A stretch of 64,000 bases of DNA, taken from NCBI RefSeq assembly GCF_040358255.1, contig NZ_CP132938.1:2356001-2420000 (forward strand). Reading direction: 5' to 3'. Shown piece by piece: positions 28,965-38,630 of the stretch. The translations under genes were made by a program, and so were the position numbers. Numbering within the stretch: the stretch's first letter is position 1; each line of letters begins with the position of its first letter. This stretch comes from Tunturibacter gelidoferens. Lineage in GTDB: Bacteria > Acidobacteriota > Terriglobia > Terriglobales > Acidobacteriaceae. The notes beneath the pieces are model-generated. The model made no database searches. It was not told where the DNA came from and was given only the letters and a program-made list of their open reading frames with translations.

Positions 28965-29040
28965 TGGAGCACCGAATGGGATTTGAACCCATGAATACTG
29001 GTTTTGCAGACCAGCGCGTTAGCCACTTCGCCATCGGTGC
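28965..29040 (-). tRNA. tRNA-Cys(GCA)
   Basis: Complete cloverleaf on the minus strand: acceptor GCACCGA/TCGGTGC, D arm GCGAAGTGGCTAACGC, anticodon stem CTGGT/ACCAG around loop CTGCAAA (anticodon GCA), T arm ATGGG-TTCAAAT-CCCAT, and an encoded CCA at 28965-28967. It marks the point where degraded accessory DNA gives way to compact core genes. Confidence 0.95.
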
Positions 29041-29087
29041 CCTTGTTCGCCGCGAAACAAACTTATAGCGGCAACCCTGGTCTCACT

Positions 29088-29744
29088 CTACTCCGGTTGT
29101 GCCACCGTACGCAGATAAGGCTTCACCGTTTTGTAACCGGGAAAGATCTTATCGGCGTCTTCATTGGAGACCGCTCCCGTAATGATGACATCATCGCCCT
29201 GCTTCCAGTTGGCTGGTGTCGCCACCTTATGCTTGGTCGTCAACTGCATCGAGTCAAGCACCCGAATGATCTCATCGAAGTTGCGCCCTGTCGTCATCGG
29301 ATAAGCGAGCGTCAGTTTGATCCTCTTATCCGGTCCAATCACAAAGACAGTCCGCACCGGCGCGTTGTTCGCCGGCGTCCGCCCTTCTGAAGTCTCGCCC
29401 GCATCGGCCGCAAGCATGTCATACAGCTTTGCAATCTTCAACTCCGGATCGCCGATCATTGGATAGGTCACCTTCGCGCCTCCGACCTCTTCAATATCCA
29501 CGGCCCACTTCTGGTGGTTGACGACCGGGTCCACGCTGAGCCCAATCACCTTGGCACCGCGCTTTGCGAAGTCGCTCTCCAGGTTCGCTACCGCACCGAG
29601 TTCGGTTGTACACACCGGCGTAAAATCCTTCGGGTGCGAGAAGAGAACAGCCCAGTTATCACCAATCCACTCATGGAAATGAATCGTGCCCTGGGTAGTT
29701 TCAGCGGTGAAATCGGGAGCAATATCATTAATGCGGAGTGACAT
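29088..29744 (-). CDS. 1-Cys peroxiredoxin (Prx6-type)
   Basis: 218 aa from ATG 29744 (MSLRINDIAPDF) with AAGGCG upstream; a longer in-frame start at 29771 adds nine non-conserved residues. The catalytic motif is DFTPVCTTELG with peroxidatic C45 and the supporting P and T. The long C-terminal dimerisation segment (NWKQGDDVIITGAVSNEDA, KTVKPYLRTV) marks the Prx6 group. It reduces H2O2 and organic hydroperoxides in the cytoplasm. Divergent from the PhzF gene, with a GC-rich hairpin between. Confidence 0.95.
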   Translation of the reverse strand: MSLRINDIAPDFTAETTQGTIHFHEWIGDNWAVLFSHPKDFTPVCTTELGAVANLESDFAKRGAKVIGLSVDPVVNHQKWAVDIEEVGGAKVTYPMIGDPELKIAKLYDMLAADAGETSEGRTPANNAPVRTVFVIGPDKRIKLTLAYPMTTGRNFDEIIRVLDSMQLTTKHKVATPANWKQGDDVIITGAVSNEDADKIFPGYKTVKPYLRTVAQPE

Positions 29745-29838
29745 AGTCGATTCGCCTTCTTTGGGGTTCACCCAATCTTCCTTTGCTAAAAATAAACGCG
29801 TCCAACGATGGCTCGAGTTGCCCGGCTCAACGTAGAAA

Positions 29839-29868
29839 ACCCACCCGGCTCGTTCGCTCTGGGTGGGT
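29839..29868. promoter_or_regulatory. Hairpin in the peroxiredoxin/PhzF divergent region
   Basis: ACCCACCC (29839-29846) and GGGTGGGT (29861-29868) form an 8-bp GC-rich stem with a 14-base loop. It lies about 95 bp upstream of the peroxiredoxin start, so it may be in its leader. No T-tract. Confidence 0.35.
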
Positions 29869-30072
29869 CTCTGTGCTGCTCGAAGATGTCTGCTTCGATT
29901 AGCTCATCCACACACCCACACTGGGCTACAGCAACAGCAGCAGCAGAGAGTGGGCATCGTGTTTGGCATTATCGTCATAGTTAAAATGTTTTTGTACCGC
30001 AGCCAGCTAAGCTAGCATGAGGCCGGTTTGCCCCATCGCGGTCTTTTCAAACCATACTTCCGAGGAGACTCT

Positions 30073-31047
30073 ATGTCAACTGACGATCCCGCGGCCGCCC
30101 CTGCAGCTTTCGCCGCAAACCACTCTGCGTCCTCTCGCATCTACGACTTCGCCCAGGTGGACGTCTTCGCCGAACGCCCTCTTGAAGGCAACGCCCTCGC
30201 CATCTTTACGGACGCTCGTGGCCTTTCCACCGACGAGATGCAAGCCCTTGCGCGCGAGACGAACCTGAGTGAAACCACCTTCATCCTTCCCCGAGATCCG
30301 GAGATCGAGCGCGAACGCGGCATTCAGGTCCGCATCTTCCTCACCACCGAAGAGGTCCCCTTCGCCGGCCACCCAACCCTCGGAACCGCCAGCTGGCTCT
30401 ACTTCAATCATCCAACCTTCCGTGGCGCGGAGCAGATCACTCTCGATCTTGGTATCGGTCCAATCCGGATTCGCTTCCAGACGCCTCTACCTCGAGAGAT
30501 CGGAGTCTTCGGCACCATGCTGCAGAACGATCCCACCTTTGGCGAAGTTCTCAGCAGCCTCGACGACCGTGCAGCTGTCGCCAACGCGCTCAGCCTCGCC
30601 ATCGACGACCTCGATCCGCATCTATCCGCGCAGGTCATCTCCACCGGCATGGCGTTCTGCATAGTGCCCTTGCGATCGCTCGAGGTCGCGAGCCGGCTTC
30701 GCATTACCACGCAAAACTCCCGTCCATTTCTCGACCGAGTCGGTGCAAAATTCTTTCACTGTATTACTCCCGCTAATGAGAACTCAACAGCACAATGGCA
30801 CGCACGCATGCAGTTCGATTCAGGCGAAGATCCTGCAACCGGCTCTGCCTCTGGATGCACGATCGCTTACCTCGTCCGTCATGGCCTCGTTGCGAGTGGT
30901 CAACAGATCGTCATTGAACAGGGAATCGAGATGCTTCGTCCCAGCCGCATTCATATCAGCGCAGTGATCGAAGATGGAGTCGTCACAAAAGTGTTCGTCG
31001 GTGGCCGCACCATTCCTGTTGCAATGGGACGCTTTTTCCTGCCGTGA
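30073..31047 (+). CDS. PhzF-family isomerase/epimerase
   Basis: 324 aa from ATG 30073, preceded by GAGGAG at 30062-30067. Two-lobed PhzF fold with the landmark VDVFAERPLEGNALAIF, the catalytic-Glu segment ETNLSETTFI, FAGHPTLGTA, and the second-lobe GEDPATGSASG. Family members isomerise trans-2,3-dihydro-3-hydroxyanthranilate in phenazine synthesis or act on unknown metabolites. No other phenazine gene is present, so a general metabolic or stress role is more likely. Confidence 0.9.
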   Translation: MSTDDPAAAPAAFAANHSASSRIYDFAQVDVFAERPLEGNALAIFTDARGLSTDEMQALARETNLSETTFILPRDPEIERERGIQVRIFLTTEEVPFAGHPTLGTASWLYFNHPTFRGAEQITLDLGIGPIRIRFQTPLPREIGVFGTMLQNDPTFGEVLSSLDDRAAVANALSLAIDDLDPHLSAQVISTGMAFCIVPLRSLEVASRLRITTQNSRPFLDRVGAKFFHCITPANENSTAQWHARMQFDSGEDPATGSASGCTIAYLVRHGLVASGQQIVIEQGIEMLRPSRIHISAVIEDGVVTKVFVGGRTIPVAMGRFFLP

Positions 31048-31707
31048 TGCACTCGATTTCAACAGGCGACCATCGTGAATCGTCAATGAATACGGTGGCT
31101 TCCGCGCATCGGTGGATGTGCAAGCTCTAATATTGTCAGTCTTCGCTCAAACTTCGCCGCTTGCCAAGTGACCGGCTCATTCGTACTGTTGGAAAGCGTT
31201 GACGACGACCTTGCATGCAATATGTAGCGTCGTTGGAGATGAGTGCTTTCGCCTGTTATCTGACAATTTGAGTTGAGAGAAGCTCGACTGCCTCGCAGTC
31301 GCGACTCCCCAGCGCAGTCTCGCTGCCTGCACACGCAGTGAGGTTCGATGTGGACATTCCCATCATCGGCACTCACCGTATCCGCAGCAGAAGGATCTCT
31401 TGCGCTCCTGGAGCCGCGTGGCAACCTGCGCCGGCCTACAGCCTCTCTCGCACCCCGCGGTTCGGCAGCTTAGCTCGCTGGACAGTTGGCCCTGATCCCT
31501 TGTGGAGCAGACAGGAGAGCTTTGCTCGTTCCGTCTTCTCTGCTCGGGAGCAGCGGACCCATTACGCGCCGAAGAGCCGCATCCGGCTGAACCGCGGGGA
31601 AGTTTTGAACATCACCAGACCGGCGTGCCTGCAAACCAGCAGACACGCCAGACTGGCCCATCGGCCGTGAGCCACCAGAAGGTGGTGTCCGGCAGAAGCG
31701 AGACTGC
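31048..31707. other. Long intergenic region before receiver gene
   Basis: 660 bases with no supported gene on either strand. GC-rich; contains a possible stem GAGCAGA/TCTGCTC near 31504-31545. Probably the long leader or promoter region of the response-regulator gene. Confidence 0.4.
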
Positions 31708-32157
31708 ATGCGACCCAAGAAGACGATTCTCTGTGTAGATGACAACGAACAAATTCTCTCCGTCCGCACCTTCCTGCTCGAAACCCGTGGCTATCGTGTC
31801 GTCGCTGCCCGCAGCGCACAGGAAGCGCTGACCATCCTCGATCAATATCTCCCAGGCACGCTGGATCTCATCCTTTGCGATCTCATCATGCCGCAGATGG
31901 ACGGCAACGAGTTGGTTCGTCGAGCCAAACAACTCCATCCCGGCTTGCCCGCGATGATTGTCTCCGGCACCGTCAATGCCTTCGACCGCGCAGTCCATGC
32001 CGACGTCTTCCTCCCCAAGGGAGCCTCGTCCCCAGCGGAGATGATCGAACGTATTCGAGTCCTCGTAGCGCGCAAGCGTGGCCCGAAGAAGGCCATCGTT
32101 GCGTCGCCATCGCAATCTCCGCAGCTTGGTTCTTTTACTCACGCCACGGCAAGTTGA
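31708..32157 (+). CDS. Single-domain response regulator (receiver protein)
   Basis: 149 aa. Receiver fold with acidic pair D11 D12 (CVDDNE), phospho-acceptor D58 (LILCDLIMPQMDG), conserved Thr in VSGT and Lys in LPKGA. No output domain; the C-terminal 25 residues are disordered. It would act as a CheY/Spo0F-like phosphorylation relay partner or be read by another protein. No kinase gene adjoins. Confidence 0.9.
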   Translation: MRPKKTILCVDDNEQILSVRTFLLETRGYRVVAARSAQEALTILDQYLPGTLDLILCDLIMPQMDGNELVRRAKQLHPGLPAMIVSGTVNAFDRAVHADVFLPKGASSPAEMIERIRVLVARKRGPKKAIVASPSQSPQLGSFTHATAS

Positions 32158-32208
32158 CGTCGTTGGCAAGGGAGAGCGGTCTCTAGGTTGGCAGTGCAGT
32201 TGGGAAAA

Positions 32209-34614
32209 TCACGCCTCGACCAAACCATACTTTCTTTGCCACTGCATCTTCAGCCGCGCCCACACCGCTTGCTTCTCTTCACTCGAAACGGCTGGATCGG
32301 GCTCTGATGCAAATCGGGTTGCCTCTGTCTTCGCCAACTCCAACAGCGCACGATCGCGTATCAGATTCGCAACACGAAACTCCGGCATTCCGGCTTGGCG
32401 TGTTCCAAAAAACTCTCCTGGTCCGCGCTGCTGAAGGTCGAGCTCTGCCAGCTCAAACCCGTTCTGAGTACGAACCATAGCGTCCAGCCGGGCTTCAGCC
32501 TGCTCACTCACCCTTCCGCCTGTCATCAACACGCAGAAGCTCTTCGCCGCGCCGCGTCCAACCCGTCCGCGCAGCTGATGCATCTGCGCCAACCCAAACC
32601 GCTCCGCATGCTCGATCACCATCACCGAAGCATTCGGTACATCGACGCCGACTTCAATAACGGTAGTAGCGATCAATACATCAAGGTCGCCTCGCTGAAA
32701 CCGCCGCATGGTTACGTCCTTGTCGTCGGCGCTCAAGCGTCCATGCAGCAATCCAAGGCGAAGTCCGCTCAGCGGACCCATCCGCAGCTCCTCATACATA
32801 TCCGTCGCAGCTCGGAGCGCCCTCTTCGGCTCAAACAGCTTCTCCGTCTTTATAGAAGACTTCGTGCCCCTGGCCTTCACACTGCCGCCCTTCGCACTCC
32901 CGGCTTTCAAAACTCTCGTCTTCTTTCCCGCCGCCGTTTTTTTCTTGTCATTCCGCAGCGTAGCGGAGGAATCTGCATGTGCCTTCAAGCTTGCCTCGCC
33001 CGCGTCCGGTTCAACATCCTGCGGAAAATCCAACTCTGGCTGATCGTCCTTCGGCCCTTCAATCACCGGGTAGACGATGTAAGCCTGGCGTCCCGCCTCA
33101 ACCTGCTTACGGACAAAACCCCATACATCCTCCGCTCGTTCCTCTGTCGTTCGTCTGGTCACAATCGGAGTTCGTCCCGGTGGCAACTCATCAATCACGC
33201 TCGCATCGAGATCGCCATACAGAGTCAGAGCAAGCGTTCGCGGAATCGGCGTAGCCGTCATCACCAGCACATCCGGATCGAGCGCTCCCGGCTTCTTCAT
33301 CAATCGAAATCGTTGCTGCACGCCGAACCTGTGCTGCTCATCAACGATCACGAGACCAAGGTTCTCAAAGTCGACTTTATCCTCAATCAACGCATGGGTC
33401 CCAATCGCAAGATCAGTCTCGCCGCGAAAGATTCTCCCGCGTGCCTCGCGTTTCGTTGCCTCATCCAGCGATCCGGTCAGAAGCGTCACCCGGTAAGGCC
33501 TTCCGGTTCGCTGCGACAGTACATCGCCCAGCAGCTTCCGAGCAGAAAGATAGTGCTGCGTCGCCAGAATCTCCGTTGGTGCCATCAGAGCCGCCTGGTA
33601 ACCATTCTCAATCGCCACCAGCGCGGCCTGCATCGCGACGATCGTCTTGCCCGATCCCACGTCGCCCTGCAGCAATCGCCGCATTGGCTGTGGCCTGCGC
33701 ATATCGCTCGCAATCTCGCCCAGCACCCGCTTCTGCGCCGCAGTCGGATGGAAGGGAAGCACCTGCTTGATCGCCTCCCGAACCTTCACATTCGTCACGA
33801 ACGCCGTGCCCTCCCGCTCCCGCATCCGGCGTCTCTTCAACTCCAGCCCAAGCTCAAGATAAAAAAACTCTTCAAAAATCAGTCGTCGATGTCCAGGCGT
33901 CGTCGCTGACACCAGCTCTGCCATAGGCGTTCCGGCTTCAGGAAAATGCACAGCCTTCAACGCCTTCAACCGCTCCGGAAACGAAAGCCTGGCTCGCATG
34001 GCGCCAGGCAAGGTCTCAGCCTGACTTGCTGACTCGCTGACTTGCTGCTTTTCCAGTTCTTCAAACAGAGCCCAGATCACCCGCCTGAGCCACTTCGAAC
34101 CCAGCTTCGCCCCCCACGCAGTCGTTCCCCCCAGCGACTCGTATACGGGCACGATCCGCCCGACCTCGAGCGTGGAAAACTCAGCTTCCGCGCCACCGCC
34201 GGAAGGCAGCACTTCAAACTGCGGCTGAATCATCTTGAACTTTCCTGCGCTGCTCCGCGAAGGTTCCAGCTTTCCATACAGCGCAACCATCTGTCCCACG
34301 TGAAACTTATCCCTCAAATAGGTCCCGCGAAACCACATGCACTTCACCGTGCTAAGTCCCTGTCCCACCGTCATCTCAAACAGCGGCATACTCCGCGTCT
34401 GTAGCAGCACCGTTCCCCGCACCTCGCCGATCACCGACGCCATCGTTCCCGCCCTCAGTTCACTCATCGGCACCGGATTCAGGCGATCCTCGTACCGAAA
34501 CGGCAGGTGATACAGCAGATCCTCCACGGTTTCGACGCCGCGCTTCGAAAGCTCGACCGCAATCCGCTCCCCCACGAGCTTCACAAACTTGATAGGTGTA
34601 GAAAGTTCCAGCAC
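32209..34614 (-). CDS. recG: ATP-dependent DNA helicase RecG
   Basis: 801 aa. The N-terminal wedge/OB domain (MASVIGEVRGTV) is followed by helicase motifs: GDVGSGKT (Walker A), MAPTEILA, VDEQHRFG (DExH-type), MTATPIPRT, and the C-terminal lobe with ATTVIEVGVDVPNAS and QLRGRVGRG. RecG remodels stalled forks and branched DNA. About residues 518-588 carry a Lys/Ala/Ser-rich low-complexity insertion in the second RecA lobe; part of it (ADSSATLRND) is encoded by a palindromic repeat at 32945-32975. The domain is otherwise complete, so the insertion is probably a surface loop. Confidence 0.95.
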   Translation of the reverse strand: MLELSTPIKFVKLVGERIAVELSKRGVETVEDLLYHLPFRYEDRLNPVPMSELRAGTMASVIGEVRGTVLLQTRSMPLFEMTVGQGLSTVKCMWFRGTYLRDKFHVGQMVALYGKLEPSRSSAGKFKMIQPQFEVLPSGGGAEAEFSTLEVGRIVPVYESLGGTTAWGAKLGSKWLRRVIWALFEELEKQQVSESASQAETLPGAMRARLSFPERLKALKAVHFPEAGTPMAELVSATTPGHRRLIFEEFFYLELGLELKRRRMREREGTAFVTNVKVREAIKQVLPFHPTAAQKRVLGEIASDMRRPQPMRRLLQGDVGSGKTIVAMQAALVAIENGYQAALMAPTEILATQHYLSARKLLGDVLSQRTGRPYRVTLLTGSLDEATKREARGRIFRGETDLAIGTHALIEDKVDFENLGLVIVDEQHRFGVQQRFRLMKKPGALDPDVLVMTATPIPRTLALTLYGDLDASVIDELPPGRTPIVTRRTTEERAEDVWGFVRKQVEAGRQAYIVYPVIEGPKDDQPELDFPQDVEPDAGEASLKAHADSSATLRNDKKKTAAGKKTRVLKAGSAKGGSVKARGTKSSIKTEKLFEPKRALRAATDMYEELRMGPLSGLRLGLLHGRLSADDKDVTMRRFQRGDLDVLIATTVIEVGVDVPNASVMVIEHAERFGLAQMHQLRGRVGRGAAKSFCVLMTGGRVSEQAEARLDAMVRTQNGFELAELDLQQRGPGEFFGTRQAGMPEFRVANLIRDRALLELAKTEATRFASEPDPAVSSEEKQAVWARLKMQWQRKYGLVEA

Positions 34615-34705
34615 AGACCGATGCTACCAAGAACCCGCCGTCTCCAATTGCCGCACTTCCACAACAGCCTTTCAGTATTGACAGAAGATATGTTGCAATA
34701 AAAGA

Positions 34706-35938
34706 ATGCCTCCCCCTGAAGAGAGCTCAGAACTAATCGCCGAGCGTAAGAACATCCTGCTGCACACGCCGCTGATGGCGCTTGCGGTAGCCGCCTTCGG
34801 CATCGGTACCTCCGAGTTCATCATCATGGGTCTGCTGCCCAACCTCGCCGACGACTTCCACGTCAGTATTCCCAAGGCCGGCGTCCTCGTCACCGGCTAC
34901 GCGCTCTCTGTCACCATCGGCGCTCCTATCGTGGCCATCGCCACCGCCCGACTGGAGCGCAAACTCGCCCTTCTTCTCCTCATGGGCGTCTTTACTCTCG
35001 GCAACCTCGCCTGCGCCATAGCTCCGACTTACAACCTCCTCTTCGCCGCCCGCGTCCTTACCGCCCTCTGCCACGGAGCTTTCTTCGGCATAGGCAGTGT
35101 CGTAGCCGCAAATCTCGTGCCCCGCAACCAGCGTGCCCAGGCCATCGCGCTCATGTTCTCCGGCCTCACGCTGGCCAACGTCCTCGGAGTTCCAGCCGGC
35201 ACCGCACTTGGCCAGGCCTACGGCTGGAGAGTCGCCTTCTGGGCCATCGTTCCCATCGGCCTTCTCGCCGCAACTGCAGTCTTCTTCCTAGTCCCCAGAC
35301 AAGCCCCAGGCTCAGGCGGTCTCCTCCACGAGTTCCGCGTCCTCCGCAAGCCGCAGGTCCTGCTCGTCCTCGCCATGAGCGTCCTCACCTCAGCCTCTCT
35401 CTTCTGCGTCTTCACCTACATCGCCCCCACTCTCGAAGCCGTCACGCTAGTCTCCCCCCACGCCGTCACTCTCACCCTTCTGCTCTTCGGAGTCGGCATC
35501 ACCGTCGGCAACTTCCTCGGCGGCACTCTCAGCGACTGGCGTCCCATGGCCTTTCTCATCGGCGCTCTCCTCACGCTCCTGGCCTCTCTGGCAGCTCTCT
35601 ACTACGCCGAACCCCACGTCGTCCCCGCCATCGCGATGATCCTCATTTGGGGAGCGATCCAGTTCGCCGCCGGAGCTCCGCTCCAATCCCGCATCGTCGA
35701 CCAGGCCGCCGCAGCCCCCAACCTCGCCTCAACCCTCAACCAGGGAGCCTTCAACTTCGGCAACGCCACCGGAGCCTCTCTCGGCGGCATGATGCTCACT
35801 GCCGGATACACCTACCGCCAACTCCCTCTCGCCAGCATCATCGTCACGCTCATCACCTTGATCCTCGCGGTCCTCTCCGCCCGGCTCGATCGCAAACACC
35901 GCGACGCCCGCATCGCCGAGCAGCTATCCGTACTTTGA
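34706..35938 (+). CDS. MFS efflux transporter (DHA1, AraJ/YdhP-like)
   Basis: 410 aa with 12 predicted membrane helices. The first helix carries AAFGIGTSEFIIMGLLP, typical of the DHA1 sugar/drug efflux group. Helix 2-3 loop has ATARLERK, and helix 5 the FSGLTLANVLGVPAGT motif C. Inner-membrane proton antiporter exporting sugars or drugs; substrate unknown. Divergent from recG with 91 bp between, and 61 bp before the ABC genes. Confidence 0.9.
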   Translation: MPPPEESSELIAERKNILLHTPLMALAVAAFGIGTSEFIIMGLLPNLADDFHVSIPKAGVLVTGYALSVTIGAPIVAIATARLERKLALLLLMGVFTLGNLACAIAPTYNLLFAARVLTALCHGAFFGIGSVVAANLVPRNQRAQAIALMFSGLTLANVLGVPAGTALGQAYGWRVAFWAIVPIGLLAATAVFFLVPRQAPGSGGLLHEFRVLRKPQVLLVLAMSVLTSASLFCVFTYIAPTLEAVTLVSPHAVTLTLLLFGVGITVGNFLGGTLSDWRPMAFLIGALLTLLASLAALYYAEPHVVPAIAMILIWGAIQFAAGAPLQSRIVDQAAAAPNLASTLNQGAFNFGNATGASLGGMMLTAGYTYRQLPLASIIVTLITLILAVLSARLDRKHRDARIAEQLSVL

Positions 35939-35999
35939 CGACACACAAAGATCCCTGAACCCCCTGCTAAACTTGCAGTAACTGAATACAAGAGAACCC

Positions 36000-36932
36000 A
36001 TGTCCATCGTAGAACTGCAACACGTCCGCAAGGCCTACGACACCAAGATCGCCGTAGCAGACCTCAGCTTCACCATCGAGCCTGGCAGCATGTTCGGCCT
36101 CCTCGGCCCCAACGGCTCCGGCAAGACCTCCTCCATCCGCATGATGATCGGCATCACGGTCCCCGACTCCGGCACCGTCAGCCTCTTCGGCAAGCCCTTC
36201 AACCGCGACCTCCTCAAGCGCGTCGGTTATCTCCCCGAGGAGCGCGGCCTCTACAAAAAGATGAAGGTCATGGACCAACTCATCTTCCTCGGCCAGCTCC
36301 GCGGTCTCACCGCCGCCACCGCGTCAAAGCGCGCACACGACTGGTGCGACCGCCTCGGAATCACCCCATCCATCGACAAGAAGACCGAAGAGCTCTCCAA
36401 GGGCATGCAGCAGAAGATCCAGTTCATCTCCACCCTCCTCCACGAGCCCGAGCTCATCATCATGGACGAGCCCTTCAGCGGCCTCGATCCCGTCAACGCC
36501 GTCCTCCTCATGGACACACTCGTCGACCTCCGCAAACAAGGCCGCACCATCCTCTTCTCCACCCACCGCATGGACCAGGTCGAAAAGATCTGTGACAACA
36601 TCTGCCTTATCCATAACAGCCACCTCGTCCTCTCCGGCTCCATGCGCGAGATCAAATCCCGCTACCCTGTCAATCGAGTCCTCATCAACTTCACTGGCAA
36701 CGACTCCTTCCTCAACCACCCCACCATCCACTCTGCGAAGAACTACGGAGGCCACGCCGAAATTCGCCTCAATGACGGTGCCGATGCCCAATCCCTCCTC
36801 GCCGAAGCCATCCGCACCGGCGCCCGCATCACCCGCTTCGAAGTCATGGAGCCGACACTCGAAGAGATCTTCATCGAGAAGGTCACTGAAGAATCTACCG
36901 GCGTCCCGGCTGGAGAAAAAGTTCATGCATAA
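36000..36932 (+). CDS. ABC transporter ATP-binding protein (NatA-like)
   Basis: 310 aa. Walker A GPNGSGKT (about 37-44), Q-loop in YLPEERGLY, signature LSKGMQQK, Walker B LIIMDEPFSGLDP and H-loop FSTHRMDQ. A C-terminal domain of about 80 residues follows. This is the DrrA/NatA-type exporter ATPase. Its stop overlaps the permease start by eight bases (ATGCATAA), so the two are translated together. Energises the permease at 36925. Confidence 0.95.
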   Translation: MSIVELQHVRKAYDTKIAVADLSFTIEPGSMFGLLGPNGSGKTSSIRMMIGITVPDSGTVSLFGKPFNRDLLKRVGYLPEERGLYKKMKVMDQLIFLGQLRGLTAATASKRAHDWCDRLGITPSIDKKTEELSKGMQQKIQFISTLLHEPELIIMDEPFSGLDPVNAVLLMDTLVDLRKQGRTILFSTHRMDQVEKICDNICLIHNSHLVLSGSMREIKSRYPVNRVLINFTGNDSFLNHPTIHSAKNYGGHAEIRLNDGADAQSLLAEAIRTGARITRFEVMEPTLEEIFIEKVTEESTGVPAGEKVHA

Positions 36933-38169
36933 CATCTGGCTCATCGCCAAACGCGAGTACCTCGAACGCATTCGCACCAAAGCTTTCCTCATCGCCACAA
37001 TCCTCATTCCTCTTTTCATGGGAGTCTTCGTCTTCGGCAGCGGCTATCTCGCCTCTCGCACCAGATCCTCAGCCCACCTAGCCATCCTCTCCTCCGACAC
37101 CTCCTTCTCCGCCGACCTCAAGCACGAACTCCAGACCGGAAAAAACAGTGGCATGACCGTCGATGTCCTCGCATCGAACTCGCCATCCAACAGCGACGAG
37201 ATTCGCGCCAACCTCGACCGCAATCTCCAAAGCAAATCAGGAGACCTCACCGGCTATCTCGTCGTTACGCCTGCCCCACAGCCAAACGCACGTCCCACCT
37301 TCACCTACGTTCCGCGCTCAGCCGGCGACATCACCACCGAAGACACACTCTCCACCGCAATTCAAAATGTTCTTACCCGCGAAGGCCTTACCCACCAGGG
37401 GATGGGCCCGTCCGACATCGCCGCCCTCATGGCACCCGTCGCCATCGACACCAGCAAAACCGGCGACAGCCGCGCCGCCTTCGGTGCCGCCTATCTCCTC
37501 TTCTTCCTCATGTACATGGTCATCATGCTCTACGGCATGAACACCGCGCGCTCCATCATTGAAGAAAAGACCAGCCGCGTCTTTGAGGTCATGCTCTCCA
37601 CCATCAAGCCCGACGAGATGCTTGCCGGCAAGATTCTCGGCGTCGGTGCAGTCGGTATCACTCAGGTGGGTGTATGGATGCTGGCCGCCGCAGCCCTAGG
37701 CTCAACCTCGCTCGCAACGGGCGTTATCGGCAGCGGCCACGCTCTCATCAGTGCCACACAGATCTTCTTCTTCGTCGCCTACTTCATCTTTGGCTTCCTG
37801 GTCTACTCCAGCATCGCCGCCGCTCTAGGGGCCATGACGAACTCCGAGCAGGAACTCCAGCAGCTCAACATGTTCCTCGTCATCCCGCTCGCCTTCTGCT
37901 TTCTCATGATCTTCGTCATCGTGCGCGCACCCAACTCCACCCTCGCGCAGATCGTCTCCCTCATCCCCTTCTGCAGCCCCCTGCTGATGAACTTCCGCAT
38001 CTCCCTCACCACGGTCCCACCCTGGCAGATCGGTCTCTCGTTCGTGCTCATGAGCCTCACCATCCTCGCCATCCTCTGGGTTGCGAGCCGGATCTACCGC
38101 GTCGGCATTCTCATGTACGGCAAAAAACCCAACCTCCCCGAGATCCTACGCTGGCTCAAATACAGCTAG
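36925..38169 (+). CDS. ABC-2 type transporter permease (NatB-like)
   Basis: 414 aa. The start at 36925 (MHNIWLIAKREYLERIRTKAF) with GGAG 10 bases upstream is preferred over a frame running back to 36592 through the ATPase gene. Architecture: one N-terminal helix (FLIATILIPLFMGVFVFGSG), a 150-aa periplasmic domain, then five or six helices from about residue 190. ABC-2/NatB family: exports ions, drugs or lipids with its ATPase. Substrate unknown. Confidence 0.92.
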   Translation: MHNIWLIAKREYLERIRTKAFLIATILIPLFMGVFVFGSGYLASRTRSSAHLAILSSDTSFSADLKHELQTGKNSGMTVDVLASNSPSNSDEIRANLDRNLQSKSGDLTGYLVVTPAPQPNARPTFTYVPRSAGDITTEDTLSTAIQNVLTREGLTHQGMGPSDIAALMAPVAIDTSKTGDSRAAFGAAYLLFFLMYMVIMLYGMNTARSIIEEKTSRVFEVMLSTIKPDEMLAGKILGVGAVGITQVGVWMLAAAALGSTSLATGVIGSGHALISATQIFFFVAYFIFGFLVYSSIAAALGAMTNSEQELQQLNMFLVIPLAFCFLMIFVIVRAPNSTLAQIVSLIPFCSPLLMNFRISLTTVPPWQIGLSFVLMSLTILAILWVASRIYRVGILMYGKKPNLPEILRWLKYS

Positions 38170-38177
38170 CTGCTCAG

Positions 38178-38543
38178 CTATCGGCTGGACAGAACAAACT
38201 GATTTCCATCGGCGTCAGCAAAGATCGCCGACGTTCCCCAGTCTTCCTTTCGAGGAGCCTGCACAAAGGCCACACCGCGCGACTCCAGGCTCTTGGCCGT
38301 TGCGAAGACGTCATCGCACCAGAAGCTGATGGACTGAAACGTTCCGACGCGGTCTTCATGTCCCTCTGGGGTAAATAACGCAATACCGGTCTCCGTTCCA
38401 GGGAAGGCAAGCTCAATCCATCGCTGCCCTGGACCCATCTCCTGGTCCGTCGAAATCTTGCATCCCACCTTCTCTGTCCAGAACCGTAACGCCTCATCCT
38501 GATTGTGAACTGGAACTCCAACAAATTTAATGCCTCGAATCAT
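38178..38543 (-). CDS. VOC-family (glyoxalase/bleomycin-resistance-like) protein
   Basis: 121 aa from ATG 38543 (MIRGIKFVGVPV), with AAGGAG upstream. One VOC module with paired beta-alpha-beta-beta-beta units: VPVHNQDEALRFWTEKVG, RWIELAFPGTETGIALF, ISFWCDDVFATAKSLESRG and FADADGNQFVL. Possible metal ligands are the Glu in WIEL and the Asp/Glu near the end. Activity could be dioxygenase, isomerase or drug binding; unknown. Converges with the ABC permease. Confidence 0.9.
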   Translation of the reverse strand: MIRGIKFVGVPVHNQDEALRFWTEKVGCKISTDQEMGPGQRWIELAFPGTETGIALFTPEGHEDRVGTFQSISFWCDDVFATAKSLESRGVAFVQAPRKEDWGTSAIFADADGNQFVLSSR

Positions 38544-38630
38544 CGCCGTTCTCCTTGTCCTGCAGACTAAAGCGACGTGAAGTGTCAGTGCAATTGCCTC
38601 CGTAAAACTATAGTATTGGCTGGTACAGCC

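Noticed and set aside
28849..29034. 61-aa frame MAKWLTRWSAKPVF
   Set aside because: It is the tRNA-Cys gene read as protein.
31400..31700. Riboswitch before the receiver gene
   Set aside because: Some short complementary stretches exist, but no recognised riboswitch core could be identified by eye.
32395..33909. 504-aa + strand reading frame
   Set aside because: It lies antisense to recG, is full of Arg/Ser/His and has no domain pattern; the minus-strand RecG motifs are unambiguous.
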